Counted from the stretch's first letter, positions 53,352 to 63,071 are shown. The stretch: DNA of 64,000 nt from Kordia sp965224175 (GCF_965224175.1 NZ_OZ245041.1:4774001-4838000); one strand, 5' to 3'. Numbers and translations are program-made. The notes: generated by a model from the letters alone, not told the origin.

Positions 53352-54608
53352 ATGATTGCAGAAATAATTACGATAGGCGATGAAATTCTCATCGGACAAA
53401 TTGTAGATACCAATTCAGTTTTCATATCTAAAGCACTGAATGAAATTGGAATCTCTGTGCATCAAATTACTTCTATTCAAGATGACAAGACGCATATATT
53501 AGAAGCGTTAGAAGCTGCCAAAGTGAACGCAGATGTTGTATTAATAACTGGCGGATTAGGTCCAACAAAAGATGATATCACTAAACATACTTTATGTGAA
53601 TACTTTCAGGATGAGCTAATTAGAAATGATGAAGTTTTAGTACACATAGAAGAATTGTTTAAGCAATTTGCTACAACATCGCCGATCTCAGATATGAATC
53701 GTCAGCAAGCATTGGTTCCTTCCAAAGCTCAAATACTAAAAAATGAATTTGGAACTGCTCCAGGAATGTGGCTAGAAAAAGACAATACCGTATTTGTATC
53801 TATGCCAGGAGTTCCATACGAAATGCGCGGTTTGATGACAAATCATATCATTCCAAAGCTTCAAGAAGAATTTGAGCGTCCATTTATATATCACAAAACA
53901 ATTCTCACCTACGGAATGGGAGAAAGCAATATTGCTATGAAAATTGAAGATTGGGAAGACAGCCTTCCAGATTTTATCAAACTAGCATATCTGCCAAATT
54001 TTGGAAAAGTACGTTTGCGACTCACTGGTAAAGGAACCGACAAGGAAGAAATTGAAAATGCTGTTGATGCGTATGCAGAAAAATTGTATCCTATTATTGG
54101 TGATATTATTCAAGGTATAGAAGGGAAAAGCAATATCGTTACACAAATTGGCGAACTCTTAGTAGCAAAAGGTCATAGTTTGGCTGCTGCCGAAAGTTGT
54201 ACTGGCGGACGTATTGCAACACAGATTACGCAAGAATCTGGCGTTTCTGCCTTTTTTAAAGGAAGTGCAGTCACGTACGCCTTACAATCAAAGATCGATA
54301 TTTTAGGTGTGCCAGCTGAACTGGTAGATACATATTCAGTAGTAAGTAAAGAAGTTGTGGAAGCAATGGCAGAAGGTGCCAGAAAGACGTATCATTCAGA
54401 TTATGCGATTGCTACCACAGGAAATGCAGGGCCAACTAAAGGAAACTCAGATGTTGAAGTAGGAACTGTTTGTATTGGAATTGCAACACCAAATGGAATT
54501 ATTTCTGAAGAATTTAATTTCGGACAGCCACGTGAAAAGGTAGTAAACAAGGCAGTTACTAAAGCTTTTCAAATGTTACTTGAAGAAATTTTAAAAAACA
54601 GTAAATAA
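53352..54608 (+). CDS. cinA: CinA family competence/damage protein, nicotinamide-nucleotide amidohydrolase type
   Basis: 418 residues. N-terminal MoCF/COG1058 domain (IITIGDEILIGQIVDTNS, TGGLGPTKDDITK, GVPYEMRGLM) and C-terminal CinA/PncC deamidase domain (AAAESCTGGRIATQIT, TTGNAGPTKG). The full two-domain form hydrolyses ADP-ribose and NMN in relatives. It ends the tightly packed run. Confidence 0.95.
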   Translation: MIAEIITIGDEILIGQIVDTNSVFISKALNEIGISVHQITSIQDDKTHILEALEAAKVNADVVLITGGLGPTKDDITKHTLCEYFQDELIRNDEVLVHIEELFKQFATTSPISDMNRQQALVPSKAQILKNEFGTAPGMWLEKDNTVFVSMPGVPYEMRGLMTNHIIPKLQEEFERPFIYHKTILTYGMGESNIAMKIEDWEDSLPDFIKLAYLPNFGKVRLRLTGKGTDKEEIENAVDAYAEKLYPIIGDIIQGIEGKSNIVTQIGELLVAKGHSLAAAESCTGGRIATQITQESGVSAFFKGSAVTYALQSKIDILGVPAELVDTYSVVSKEVVEAMAEGARKTYHSDYAIATTGNAGPTKGNSDVEVGTVCIGIATPNGIISEEFNFGQPREKVVNKAVTKAFQMLLEEILKNSK

Positions 54609-54611
54609 ATA

Positions 54612-54642
54612 TTTGCTGAGAAAATAAAAAAATGTAAATTTG
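54612..54642 (+). promoter_or_regulatory. Bacteroidota-type promoter of rpmB
   Basis: TTTG (54612-54615), 19 bp, TAAATTTG (54635-54642): an exact -33/-7 match. It starts 4 bp after the cinA stop and lies 36 bp before rpmB. Confidence 0.88.
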
Positions 54643-54678
54643 CACCTCGTTTTTGAATAACTTAAAAGTTTAGTACAG

Positions 54679-54915
54679 ATGTCAAGAATTTGTGAATTAA
54701 CAGGTAAGAAAGCTATGGTAGGGAACAATGTATCCCACGCAATGAATAAGACAAAACGCAAATTTAATGCGAATCTTACAAAAAAGCGCTTTTACATTCC
54801 TGAAGAAGATAAGTGGGTAACTTTAAAAGTATCTACTTCAGCATTAAAAACAATTAATAAAAAAGGAATCTCAGCTGTGCTAAAAGAAGCAAGAGCGAAG
54901 GGTTTTATCAAGTAA
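54679..54915 (+). CDS. rpmB: 50S ribosomal protein L28
   Basis: 78 residues. SRICELTGKKAMVGNNVSHA and TKRKFNANL are the bL28 signature. It is the first gene of the rpmB-rpmG-DUF4295 operon, with a strong promoter just upstream. Confidence 0.97.
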   Translation: MSRICELTGKKAMVGNNVSHAMNKTKRKFNANLTKKRFYIPEEDKWVTLKVSTSALKTINKKGISAVLKEARAKGFIK

Positions 54916-54946
54916 TTCAGTCATAAAAGTATAAATACCAATAGCA

Positions 54947-55129
54947 ATGGCGAAGAAAGGAAATAGAGTTCAAGTGATACTAGAGTGTACAGAGCACAAA
55001 GCTTCTGGACAACCAGGAACTTCTCGTTATATCACTACAAAAAATAAGAAAAATACTCCGGACAGATTAGAGATTAAGAAATTCAATCCTATCTTAAAGA
55101 GAATGACTGTTCACAAAGAAATAAAATAA
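54947..55129 (+). CDS. rpmG: 50S ribosomal protein L33
   Basis: 60 residues, bL33. It shows RVQVILECTEHKASG and TSRYITTKNKKNTPDRLEIKK. It lacks the paired Cys of the zinc-binding form, so it is the Cys-free type. It lies 31 bp after rpmB. Confidence 0.97.
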   Translation: MAKKGNRVQVILECTEHKASGQPGTSRYITTKNKKNTPDRLEIKKFNPILKRMTVHKEIK

Positions 55130-55135
55130 TAAGTC

Positions 55136-55285
55136 ATGGCAAAGAAATCAGTAGCATCCTTACAAACAGGATCAAAAAGGCTAACAAAAGCTATCAAAAT
55201 GGTAAAATCTCCAAAAACAGGAGCTTACACATTTGTAGAGTCAATCATGTCTCCAGATAAGGTAAACGATTGGTTAAAGAAATAA
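55136..55285 (+). CDS. DUF4295 family small ribosome-associated protein
   Basis: 49 residues, too short for common ORF filters: begins MAKKSVASLQTGSKRLTKAI and ends VNDWLKK. It is basic at the N-terminus. It starts 6 bp after rpmG, and this rpmB-rpmG-DUF4295-ftsY order is conserved in Bacteroidota. From memory, recent Flavobacterium ribosome structures assign a protein of this kind to the large subunit. Confidence 0.92.
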   Translation: MAKKSVASLQTGSKRLTKAIKMVKSPKTGAYTFVESIMSPDKVNDWLKK

Positions 55286-55311
55286 GTATACGTTAATTAT
55301 ACTATCATACT

Positions 55312-55345
55312 AGCTACTTTCGAAAGAGAGTAGCTTTTTGTTTTT
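55312..55345 (+). terminator. Intrinsic terminator of the rpmB operon
   Basis: AGCTACT (55312-55318) and AGTAGCT (55329-55335) arms with a T-rich tail, 26 bp after the DUF4295 stop. Confidence 0.8.
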
Positions 55346-55516
55346 GTACCTCAACCAATATATGACAGTTTTTCAGGTTTGTCAATTGGGCAAGATAATT
55401 GACTGTAAAAAGGTATATAAACAACACATGCAAAATATAGACTAATTTTAAGTATCTTGTTTTGCAATTTGTACAATCATTTGATTGGTACAGGATTAAA
55501 AATAGTATCACAGATT

Positions 55517-56473
55517 ATGAGTTTTTTTAAAAGAATATTTTCATCAGAAAAAAAAGAAACATTAGATAAAGGTTTAGAAAAATCAAAATCGAGTTTCTTT
55601 TCAAAACTGACAAAAGCTGTTGCAGGAAAAAGCAAAGTAGATGATGAAGTTTTAGATAATTTAGAAGAAGTATTGGTGAGCAGTGATGTTGGCGTAGATA
55701 CAACTTTAAAGATTATTGATAGAATAGAAGAAAGAGTTGCTAAAGATAAATACTTAGGAACAGATGAATTAAATAAAATCCTTCGCGAAGAAATTGCAGG
55801 ATTGTTGTCGGAAACAAATTCTGGAGAAGAAACGGAATACACAATTCCTGCCGATAAAAAACCTTATGTATTGATGGTGGTTGGCGTAAATGGTGTTGGT
55901 AAAACAACAACTATTGGGAAATTGGCACATCAATTCAATAAAAAAGGATTGAAAGTAGTTTTAGGAGCTGCAGATACCTTTAGAGCTGCTGCAATTGATC
56001 AATTACAAGTTTGGGCAGATAGAGTAGGAGTTCCTATTGTAAAACAAAGTATGGGAAGTGATCCAGCTTCTGTTGCTTTTGATGCTTTGCAATCTGGAGT
56101 TGCACAAGATGCAGATGTTATCATCATCGATACTGCTGGACGTTTGCATAACAAGGTCAACTTGATGAAGGAATTGACGAAAGTTAAAAAAGTAATGCAA
56201 AAAGTAGTTGGAGACGCTCCACACGACGTTTTATTAGTTTTAGATGGTTCTACAGGTCAAAATGCTTTTGAGCAAGCAAAACAGTTTACAGCAGCTACAG
56301 AAGTAACAACATTAGCAGTTACAAAACTAGATGGAACTGCAAAAGGAGGAGTTGTGATTGGAATTTCTGATCAATTCCAAATTCCTGTAAAATATATTGG
56401 CGTTGGAGAAGGTATTGAAGATTTACAAGTATTCAATAAATACGAGTTTGTAGATTCATTCTTTAAGAAATAA
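55517..56473 (+). CDS. ftsY: Signal recognition particle receptor FtsY
   Basis: 318 residues from the ATG at 55517 (MSFFKRIFSS); the 55457 start would add residues not seen in the family. It has a short charged N-terminus, the N domain, and the GTPase G domain: VVGVNGVGKTTTIGKLA, GAADTFRAAAIDQL, IIDTAGRLHNKV and TKLDGTAKGG. It docks SRP-bound ribosomes to the inner membrane. A 7-bp inverted repeat GTCAATT/AATTGAC lies upstream at 55381-55403. Confidence 0.96.
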   Translation: MSFFKRIFSSEKKETLDKGLEKSKSSFFSKLTKAVAGKSKVDDEVLDNLEEVLVSSDVGVDTTLKIIDRIEERVAKDKYLGTDELNKILREEIAGLLSETNSGEETEYTIPADKKPYVLMVVGVNGVGKTTTIGKLAHQFNKKGLKVVLGAADTFRAAAIDQLQVWADRVGVPIVKQSMGSDPASVAFDALQSGVAQDADVIIIDTAGRLHNKVNLMKELTKVKKVMQKVVGDAPHDVLLVLDGSTGQNAFEQAKQFTAATEVTTLAVTKLDGTAKGGVVIGISDQFQIPVKYIGVGEGIEDLQVFNKYEFVDSFFKK

Positions 56474-56568
56474 AACAATATATAAAACCAATAACGCGCT
56501 TTATGAGTCTTATTGTGTGTTTTAAAAATCCTAGAATAGAAAAATTATACCACGAAACGTATACAAGC

Positions 56569-56604
56569 AAAAAAGCTGCATATTCAAAATATGCAGCTTT
56601 TTTT
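56569..56604. terminator. Bidirectional terminator between ftsY and the Fn3 lipoprotein gene
   Basis: AAAAGCTGCATATT and AATATGCAGCTTTT arms with T-runs in both directions. Confidence 0.88.
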
Positions 56605-56626
56605 ATATCTAAAATAAATCTTTCGA

Positions 56627-57970
56627 TTATAATTTTGTCAATCTAATAGTTACTTCGCTCATTGGTGCATTGGTACACATTGCGCTTGCGGTATCTTCTG
56701 TAAATCGGATATCAATTGTGGTATCATCTACCATATTGTAAGATGTTGGTGTTGCTCCACCTAATCCTAATAATACGTTATCACCGCCACAGTTAAAGTT
56801 TGTATCTTGATCATCAGCTACACTTACAGTTCCGTCACAATTCAAAGTAAAGTTAAATGTCATTGTAGGTTGTGTTCCCATCACATCTAAATTAGCTAAG
56901 TACTTTACAGTAATACTTCTCTCTGTATCAGAAACACTCACAATATCAACTGTTGCAGGATCTCCAAAAATTGGCTCATCTGTATTTCCAATCTCTTCAT
57001 AAGTATACATTCCTGTATATCCTAAAGCTGGCGTTGTAACGCTTCCAAAGCTAAACCAGTTACTTTGTACAGTAGAACTACATACAGTTCTTACAGCAAA
57101 TGTATAGGTTGTATTTGGACACAATCCGTTCGCGGTAAAATCAGAGTTATTTACAGTTGTTAAAGTTCCTGTGTCTGGAGTAAATCCGGCAGCTTCTCCA
57201 TAGCTTACTTCCCAAGTAGTTTGAGCATTCGAATCCCAATCAACCGTAATTGAATTTTGACTTACATTATCGAAGTTTAAATTAATTGGAGGTAAACATG
57301 TTGAAAAACGGAAAGGTCCAGTAAAAGCACTAGAGCTTCCTATCTGATTTCCATCAGTGCTTGAATTACAGTTGGCACGAACATAAAAATCATACGCTGT
57401 ATTTGGTAATAAATTATTTACTACGTGTTGTGCATTATCTCCTGTAGCAAAAATATCTTCATTTTCTTCTAAGTTGAAACCTGCAATACCGTATTTAATT
57501 TCCCAAGCAATTTCGCTTCCACCTGGTGTCCAAGTAAAAGTTGCTCCAGTTTGTGAAATGTCAGTGACACCTAAATTTGTTGGTGCAGGACATGAAGTTC
57601 TGAACTGAACTGGTCCAAACCAATCATTATTTGCTAAGTCACAATCAGACTTTACATAAAATTCATATGAAGCTTGTGAAGTTAAACCTGTAATATTAAT
57701 GCTAGTTGCTGGTGTATCAATAATAGTTCCTGCATCTGGATCAAATCCTGGTAATCCCCAAGAAGCTGTCCAAGTAACTCCGGTAACAGGTAAACACTCT
57801 CCAGCATCGTTTACGCTTCCACACCAATTGAGTCTGGCTGAATTATCAGTAATATCTGAAACAAAAGAAGATGCAACAGTTTGGCATGGTGGTATAATTT
57901 CTGGAATTCGTACATCATCTGAGCAAGAGAAAACGAATCCTATCAGTAGAAGTAAAACTACTTTTTTCAT
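56627..57970 (-). CDS. Fibronectin type III repeat lipoprotein
   Basis: 447 residues from the ATG at 57970 (MKKVVLLLLIGFVFSCSDD), which gives a clean lipobox; the in-frame ATG at 58009 lies before it. Three Fn3-like domains (about 28-125, 128-228 and 230-315) share NITGLTSQASYEFYVKSDC, NLLPNTAYDFYVRANC and GLCPNTTYTFAVRTVC segments, each with Cys. A C-terminal beta domain (about 320-447) is not recognised. An extracellular binding role is likely. Confidence 0.82.
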   Translation of the reverse strand: MKKVVLLLLIGFVFSCSDDVRIPEIIPPCQTVASSFVSDITDNSARLNWCGSVNDAGECLPVTGVTWTASWGLPGFDPDAGTIIDTPATSINITGLTSQASYEFYVKSDCDLANNDWFGPVQFRTSCPAPTNLGVTDISQTGATFTWTPGGSEIAWEIKYGIAGFNLEENEDIFATGDNAQHVVNNLLPNTAYDFYVRANCNSSTDGNQIGSSSAFTGPFRFSTCLPPINLNFDNVSQNSITVDWDSNAQTTWEVSYGEAAGFTPDTGTLTTVNNSDFTANGLCPNTTYTFAVRTVCSSTVQSNWFSFGSVTTPALGYTGMYTYEEIGNTDEPIFGDPATVDIVSVSDTERSITVKYLANLDVMGTQPTMTFNFTLNCDGTVSVADDQDTNFNCGGDNVLLGLGGATPTSYNMVDDTTIDIRFTEDTASAMCTNAPMSEVTIRLTKL

Positions 57971-58103
57971 AAATTTTTTTTTTGTGATATGACAAATATA
58001 TAAAAACAATGAAGAGTTTATAATTTAGAAGCCAAAAAATCAAGGATTCCAAATAGTTAAACTTTTACATTGTATCTTTATATGCACTAAATAACGTATT
58101 AAA

Positions 58104-59735
58104 ATGAAGAAAATTATATTTCTAGCCATTCTATTTTCATCAATTGCATGTCATACGCAAAAAACAGTACAAAGTGAAAATGAAATCTCCGATATCAGTG
58201 AAAAAGAATTCACGGATTTTAAAGTATTAGATTCTAAAAATATTGATAATCAGTATGTTTGGAGTTCTGTTTCTAAGCAAATGGGAGATTTTACGGAAGC
58301 TGAATACCAGCGTTTAAAACCATATATTTTAGAGAAAAACATCTTGGAATTGCACGAAAGTAGAGTACAAGGAGTATTCACGTATGAGAAATTAGTTAAA
58401 TTTTATCTCTACAGAATAAAAAAGTTTGATAGAGACAATAATTTATCTCTAAATTCTGTGATAAGTATCAATCCAAATGTAATTGCAGAAGCAAAACAAC
58501 GCGATCAAGAATTTTTTAACAAAAAATTGAAACCACTCATCTTTGGAATGCCTATTCTATTAAAAGATAACATCAACACAAAAAATATGGCAACTACAGC
58601 TGGAGCAGTTGCGCTAAAAAATAACAAAACTGGTGATGCGTTCATTACAAAACAATTAAAAGAACAAGGAGCCATCATTCTTGGAAAAGCAAATTTGAGC
58701 GAATGGGCATACTTTTTCTGTGGCGATTGTCCAAGTGGTTACAGTGCTGTCGGTGGACAAACTTTAAACCCTTACGGAAGAAAAATATTTGATACAGGCG
58801 GATCAAGTTCAGGAAGTGGCGTTTCGGTAGCAGCAAACTTTGCAGTAGCAGCCGTTGGAACAGAAACAGCAGGTTCCATACTTTCGCCATCGAGCCAAAA
58901 CTCGGTAGTTGGACTAAAACCAACAATAGGCTTACTAAGTCGCTCAGGAATTATACCAATTTCTAGTACTTTAGATACACCAGGACCGATGACGAAAAAC
59001 GTGACAGACAATGCAATTCTCATGTCTGCGCTATATGGTTATGACAGTACAGATGAAAAAAGTAAATCATTCAAATATCCAGGAAGTTACTACTATTCAG
59101 GAATCAAAAATGGGAATCCTTCCATAAAAGGAAAACGTTTTGGAGTATTTACGCGATTATTAGAAGATTCTTTATACAAACAAGCTATAGAAGAATTAAA
59201 ACAACAAGGAGCAGAAATTATAGAAATTGAAGAAGAAGAAATTGGTTTGCCAAAATTCATCAACCTGTTAAACCTTGATATGAAAAAAGATTTGCCAGAT
59301 TATTTCGCAAATCATGGAGGAAAACAACCTTTATTCAATTCAGTGCAAGATATTATAAACTTCAACAAAAAAGATTCTGTAAAGACGATGCCATACGGGC
59401 AAAAATTATTTTACGGAATTGTTAATGACAAAGCTTCCAAAAAAGAATTCTCAGACATGAAAAAAGTATTGCATGACAATGGAAAGCAATTCTTCGATAT
59501 GCCTATGAAAAAGCACAATCTTGATGGTATTTTATCAATCAATAACTATCACGCTGCTTTTGCGGCTGTAGCAGAATATCCAGCACTCACTGTTCCTATG
59601 GGATACACGGAAAAAGGCGAGCCAAAAGGACTTACGTTTATCACAAAGGCTTTTGGAGATAACAAATTGCTAGAATGGGCGTACGTATACGAACAAGCTT
59701 CTAAAAAGAGAAAAGCACCTAAAAATTACAATTAA
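58104..59735 (+). CDS. Amidase signature family lipoprotein
   Basis: 543 residues with a lipobox (FSSIACHTQK). The amidase signature Ser-cisSer-Lys triad is visible: Lys in PILLKDNINT, GGSSSGSGVSVAANFAV for the Ser pair, and TETAGSILSPSSQNSVVG. Export of an amidase is somewhat unusual but known in this phylum. Substrate unknown. Confidence 0.88.
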   Translation: MKKIIFLAILFSSIACHTQKTVQSENEISDISEKEFTDFKVLDSKNIDNQYVWSSVSKQMGDFTEAEYQRLKPYILEKNILELHESRVQGVFTYEKLVKFYLYRIKKFDRDNNLSLNSVISINPNVIAEAKQRDQEFFNKKLKPLIFGMPILLKDNINTKNMATTAGAVALKNNKTGDAFITKQLKEQGAIILGKANLSEWAYFFCGDCPSGYSAVGGQTLNPYGRKIFDTGGSSSGSGVSVAANFAVAAVGTETAGSILSPSSQNSVVGLKPTIGLLSRSGIIPISSTLDTPGPMTKNVTDNAILMSALYGYDSTDEKSKSFKYPGSYYYSGIKNGNPSIKGKRFGVFTRLLEDSLYKQAIEELKQQGAEIIEIEEEEIGLPKFINLLNLDMKKDLPDYFANHGGKQPLFNSVQDIINFNKKDSVKTMPYGQKLFYGIVNDKASKKEFSDMKKVLHDNGKQFFDMPMKKHNLDGILSINNYHAAFAAVAEYPALTVPMGYTEKGEPKGLTFITKAFGDNKLLEWAYVYEQASKKRKAPKNYN

Positions 59736-59762
59736 ACTTATTATCTGGGCGTTCCCAAAATA

Positions 59763-59816
59763 AAAAAGCACTAAACTGTTCTTTGAGCGGAGTCGAAATC
59801 CAGTTTAGTGCTTTTT
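59763..59816 (+). terminator. Terminator with an interspersed repeat in its loop
   Basis: AAAAAGCACTAAACTG (59763-59778) and CAGTTTAGTGCTTTTT (59801-59816) are perfect 16-base arms. The 22-base loop contains TGAGCGGAGTCGAA (59784-59797), the repeat also seen at 21018. Confidence 0.8.
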
Positions 59817-59971
59817 CATTTCGGTCAGGCTATCCGCGTTACATGGTAACTAGCTTCTATCCTTAACACGAACAAAACAAAATTTAAAAAAAGAAATGAT
59901 GTCAAAGTATCATTTAACGTGCATAAAATACGGAGTGTTATATTGAGTCAGACAAAGTATTATTTTAATAC

Positions 59972-61063
59972 CTAATTAATCAACAAATTAATCTTTTCCC
60001 AAAGTTCATTATCAAAGTTCGAAAGTGCAAAATTATCATCATCTGCTGCATTTCCCATTCTGATAATGACCAAATCTCTGCTCGGAACAATATATATTTT
60101 TTGATCATTTTTGCCCAAAGCACAATACATATCTTGCGGAGCATTAGGAACCAATTCGCCAGGAAACTCCAATTGTGTTTGTGGTAAGCGATAAGTATTC
60201 TTTCCGTTTAGCCACCATAAATATCCATAGGCTTCATTGATGTTTTGAGACGTAGAGGTTGCTTCATTCAAAAAAGAGGCTGAAACAATTTGTGTGTCTT
60301 CCCACATTCCTTGAGCAGCAATCAACAATCCGAAACGTGCCATACTTCGTGTAGTACTCCAATATACGTTGGTGTTTCCGGTTTGAATCCATGCGCCAGT
60401 CATGCCAATTCTATGCTTCAGTTTTGTTTCAAAATAAGCATCCCAAGTTTGATTGCTAGCAGCGGCAATAACATCTTGCATTTTAACAAAAACACCATGA
60501 TATGCCCATCGTGTTTCCGCATCAGCGAGATATTGTAAATCATTTGGTGCGATTCCGCTTCCTAAACCATCGTCCAATCCGGAAGTCATAGACAATAAAC
60601 TTTTACAGGTAATCAAATTCTCTTTATCCAAAGAAGCGCTTGTCCAGTTTGTTCCAATATAATCAGAAACTTTAGCGTTCAAATCAATAAGATGCTCTTC
60701 TTGCGCAATTCCTGCAACAGCAGTTGTCAACGTTTTTCCAGCACTTGCCCAATACCAAGGAGATGTTTCAGTGTGATTGTTAAAATAATTCTCAACAGCA
60801 ATTTTTCCTTTGTGTAGTATGATAAAACTTTTAGTATTTTTTTCTTCCAGATAAGATAAAAGTGGTGACAATTGATCAGTATTCCAATTCAAATCTGAAA
60901 TACTAGTAGTTTCCCAAGAACCAGAATCTAAAGGCGGAAAATACAGTGACTCATCTACAATTACAGGAATTTCTTCTTGTGGAATTTCGTCTACATCTTC
61001 TGAGGAACAATTCACAAAAAGAACTAAAAAAAGAATGGGAATTATAAAAAAATGTCGGTTCAT
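59972..61063 (-). CDS. Serine hydrolase, class C beta-lactamase-like lipoprotein
   Basis: 363 residues with a lipobox at Cys19 (FVNCSSED). The catalytic SAGK is at 107-110 (WASAGKTLTTAVAG), a Tyr site near 188 (WAYHGVFVK), and the C-terminal KIYIVPSRDLVIIRMG. It lacks the extra C-terminal domain of the serine hydrolase at 34064. It is likely surface- or periplasm-anchored; substrate unknown. Confidence 0.88.
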   Translation of the reverse strand: MNRHFFIIPILFLVLFVNCSSEDVDEIPQEEIPVIVDESLYFPPLDSGSWETTSISDLNWNTDQLSPLLSYLEEKNTKSFIILHKGKIAVENYFNNHTETSPWYWASAGKTLTTAVAGIAQEEHLIDLNAKVSDYIGTNWTSASLDKENLITCKSLLSMTSGLDDGLGSGIAPNDLQYLADAETRWAYHGVFVKMQDVIAAASNQTWDAYFETKLKHRIGMTGAWIQTGNTNVYWSTTRSMARFGLLIAAQGMWEDTQIVSASFLNEATSTSQNINEAYGYLWWLNGKNTYRLPQTQLEFPGELVPNAPQDMYCALGKNDQKIYIVPSRDLVIIRMGNAADDDNFALSNFDNELWEKINLLIN

Positions 61064-61144
61064 TATTTAGATTTTGATATTAAGACACTGAAACTTACCA
61101 AAGGTTTAAATTAGATTGTATCTTTGCCCACTGAATTTTTGGAT

Positions 61145-62449
61145 ATGAGAACAAAAACTTTAAAGAAAAACAAGATCAACGTTGTAACACTTGGTTGTTC
61201 AAAGAATGTATACGATTCTGAAGTTTTGATGGGACAATTGAAAGCCAACGGAAAAGAAGTGGCACATGAGGAAGAAGGAAACATTGTTGTAATCAACACA
61301 TGCGGATTCATCAATAATGCAAAGGAAGAAAGTGTCAATACAATTTTAGATTACGTTCAGAAGAAAGAAGATGGTGTTGTCGATAAAGTTTTTGTTACAG
61401 GTTGTTTGAGTGAGCGTTACAAGCCAGATTTAGAGTCAGAAATTCCAGATGTTGATCAATATTTTGGTACTACACAATTACCGCAATTACTAAAAGCACT
61501 TGGAGCTGATTACAAACATGAATTGATAGGAGAACGAATTACGACAACTCCAAAAAACTATGCATATCTAAAAATAGCAGAAGGTTGTGATCGTCCGTGT
61601 TCTTTTTGTGCAATTCCGCTAATGCGTGGAAAACACAAATCGAAACCTATAGAGGAATTAGTTACTGAAACAGAAAAGTTAGCTGCAAAAGGTGTTAAAG
61701 AGTTAATTCTAATTGCACAAGATTTAACTTATTACGGTTTAGATTTATACAAAAAACGAAACCTTGCAGAGTTGCTTCAAGCATTAGTGAAAGTAGAAGG
61801 AATAGAATGGATTCGTTTGCATTACGCATTTCCAGCAGGTTTTCCTATGGACGTTTTAGATGTAATGAACAAAGAACCTAAAATTTGTAACTACTTAGAC
61901 ATTCCGTTGCAACACATTGCAGACGATATTTTAAAATCAATGCGTCGCGGAACCAATCAAGCGAAGACCACTAAATTATTAAAAGAATTTAGAGCAGCTG
62001 TTCCAAACATGACAATTCGTACAACATTAATTGTTGGATATCCTGGAGAAACAGAAGAACACTTTCAAACACTTAAAAAATGGGTTGAGGAAATGCGTTT
62101 CGAACGTTTAGGATGCTTTACCTATTCGCACGAAGAAAACACACATGCTTACAATTTAGAAGATGATGTTCCTGAAGAAGTAAAGCAAGATCGCGCAAAT
62201 CAAATCATGGAAATTCAGTCGCAAATCTCTTGGGAATTAAATCAAGAAAAAATTGGACAAACATTCAAATGTATCATTGATCGTAAAGAAGGTAACTATT
62301 TTGTAGGTCGTACAGAATTTGATTCTCCTGATGTTGATAATGAAGTATTAATTGATGCTGCAAAACACTACGTAAAGCAAGGTGAATACATAAATGTAAA
62401 AATCACAGAAGCTGCTGATTTTGATTTATATGGAGAACCTGTTTCTTAG
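61145..62449 (+). CDS. rimO: Ribosomal protein S12 methylthiotransferase RimO
   Basis: 434 residues from the ATG at 61145. An in-frame start at 61124 falls inside the -7 element TATCTTTG (61119-61126), so it is rejected. N-terminal [4Fe-4S] Cys are in VVTLGCSKN, INTCGFINN and VTGCLSERY; the radical-SAM cluster is EGCDRPCSFCAIP; a TRAM domain ends the protein. It methylthiolates an Asp of S12. It is a MiaB relative, and the YEGDLR/CSKN pattern fits RimO. Confidence 0.95.
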   Translation: MRTKTLKKNKINVVTLGCSKNVYDSEVLMGQLKANGKEVAHEEEGNIVVINTCGFINNAKEESVNTILDYVQKKEDGVVDKVFVTGCLSERYKPDLESEIPDVDQYFGTTQLPQLLKALGADYKHELIGERITTTPKNYAYLKIAEGCDRPCSFCAIPLMRGKHKSKPIEELVTETEKLAAKGVKELILIAQDLTYYGLDLYKKRNLAELLQALVKVEGIEWIRLHYAFPAGFPMDVLDVMNKEPKICNYLDIPLQHIADDILKSMRRGTNQAKTTKLLKEFRAAVPNMTIRTTLIVGYPGETEEHFQTLKKWVEEMRFERLGCFTYSHEENTHAYNLEDDVPEEVKQDRANQIMEIQSQISWELNQEKIGQTFKCIIDRKEGNYFVGRTEFDSPDVDNEVLIDAAKHYVKQGEYINVKITEAADFDLYGEPVS

Positions 62450-63067
62450 TATTGAGGAATGAGTATTTAGTATTGAGAGCGTTTGAAACGTCATTGCGAG
62501 GAGTTTCAACGAAGTAATCTGTTTCTTTTTGATGTTAAATTTTAGATTTTGAATGTTGAATCAACTTCAAAAAACAATCTATTTTCTTGTTTACAAATCG
62601 TCATATCGAGTGAATTTCTGTTAAGAAATTAGTATCGAGATATGCTTTAAAACGTCATTGCGAGGAGTTTCAACGAAGTAATCTGTTTCTTTTTGATGTT
62701 AAATTTTAGATTTTGAATGTTGAATTGGCTTCAAAAAACAATCTATTTTTTATTTACAAATCGTCATATCGAGTGAATTTCTGTTAAGAAATTAGTATCG
62801 AGATATGCTTTGAAGTTTTTATAAAATAAATTTAGTAGTGTATACTATAATCAACATTAAAAAAACAACTTAAGAGTCAAGAGTCAAAACCTCAACAGTA
62901 AGAAAATCTAAAAGCGAAGCGATCTAACAGCAAAGCGGTCTAACAACGAAGTGGTCTAACAGCGAAGCGATCTAACAACGAAGTGGTCTAACAGCGAAGC
63001 GATCTAACAACGAAGTGGTCTAACAGCGAAGCGATCTAACAACAAAGTGGTCTAAAAGCAAAGCGAT
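62450..63067. other. 618-bp repeat-dense intergenic region
   Basis: No ORF of use. It contains a two-copy tandem duplication (62481-62815) made of two interspersed-element families, about 90 bp of AT-rich sequence, and a 16-bp minisatellite (62906-63071) that reaches the stop codon of the next gene. I see no promoter or terminator for the opposite-strand carboxypeptidase. Confidence 0.7.
62481..62815. repeat. Two-copy ~164-bp tandem duplication of composite interspersed repeats
   Basis: The copies start near 62487 and 62651; they differ by one base of length and a few substitutions. Each carries a CGTCATTGCGAGGAG...AACGAAGTAATCTG element, an AT-rich middle, and a CGTCATATCGAGTG-AATTTC-TGTTAA-GAAATT-AGTATCGAG hairpin element (62599-62645 and 62762-62808). 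Confidence 0.88.
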
Positions 63068-63071
63068 CTAA
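62906..63071. repeat. 16-bp tandem repeat, 10.4 copies
   Basis: Unit (A/G)TCTAACAGCGAAGCG in ten whole copies from 62906 and a 6-base remainder. Two spellings alternate: ATCTAACAACGAAGTG with GTCTAACAGCGAAGCG. The last bases give the TAG stop (63068-63070, minus strand) of the carboxypeptidase gene. Confidence 0.92.
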
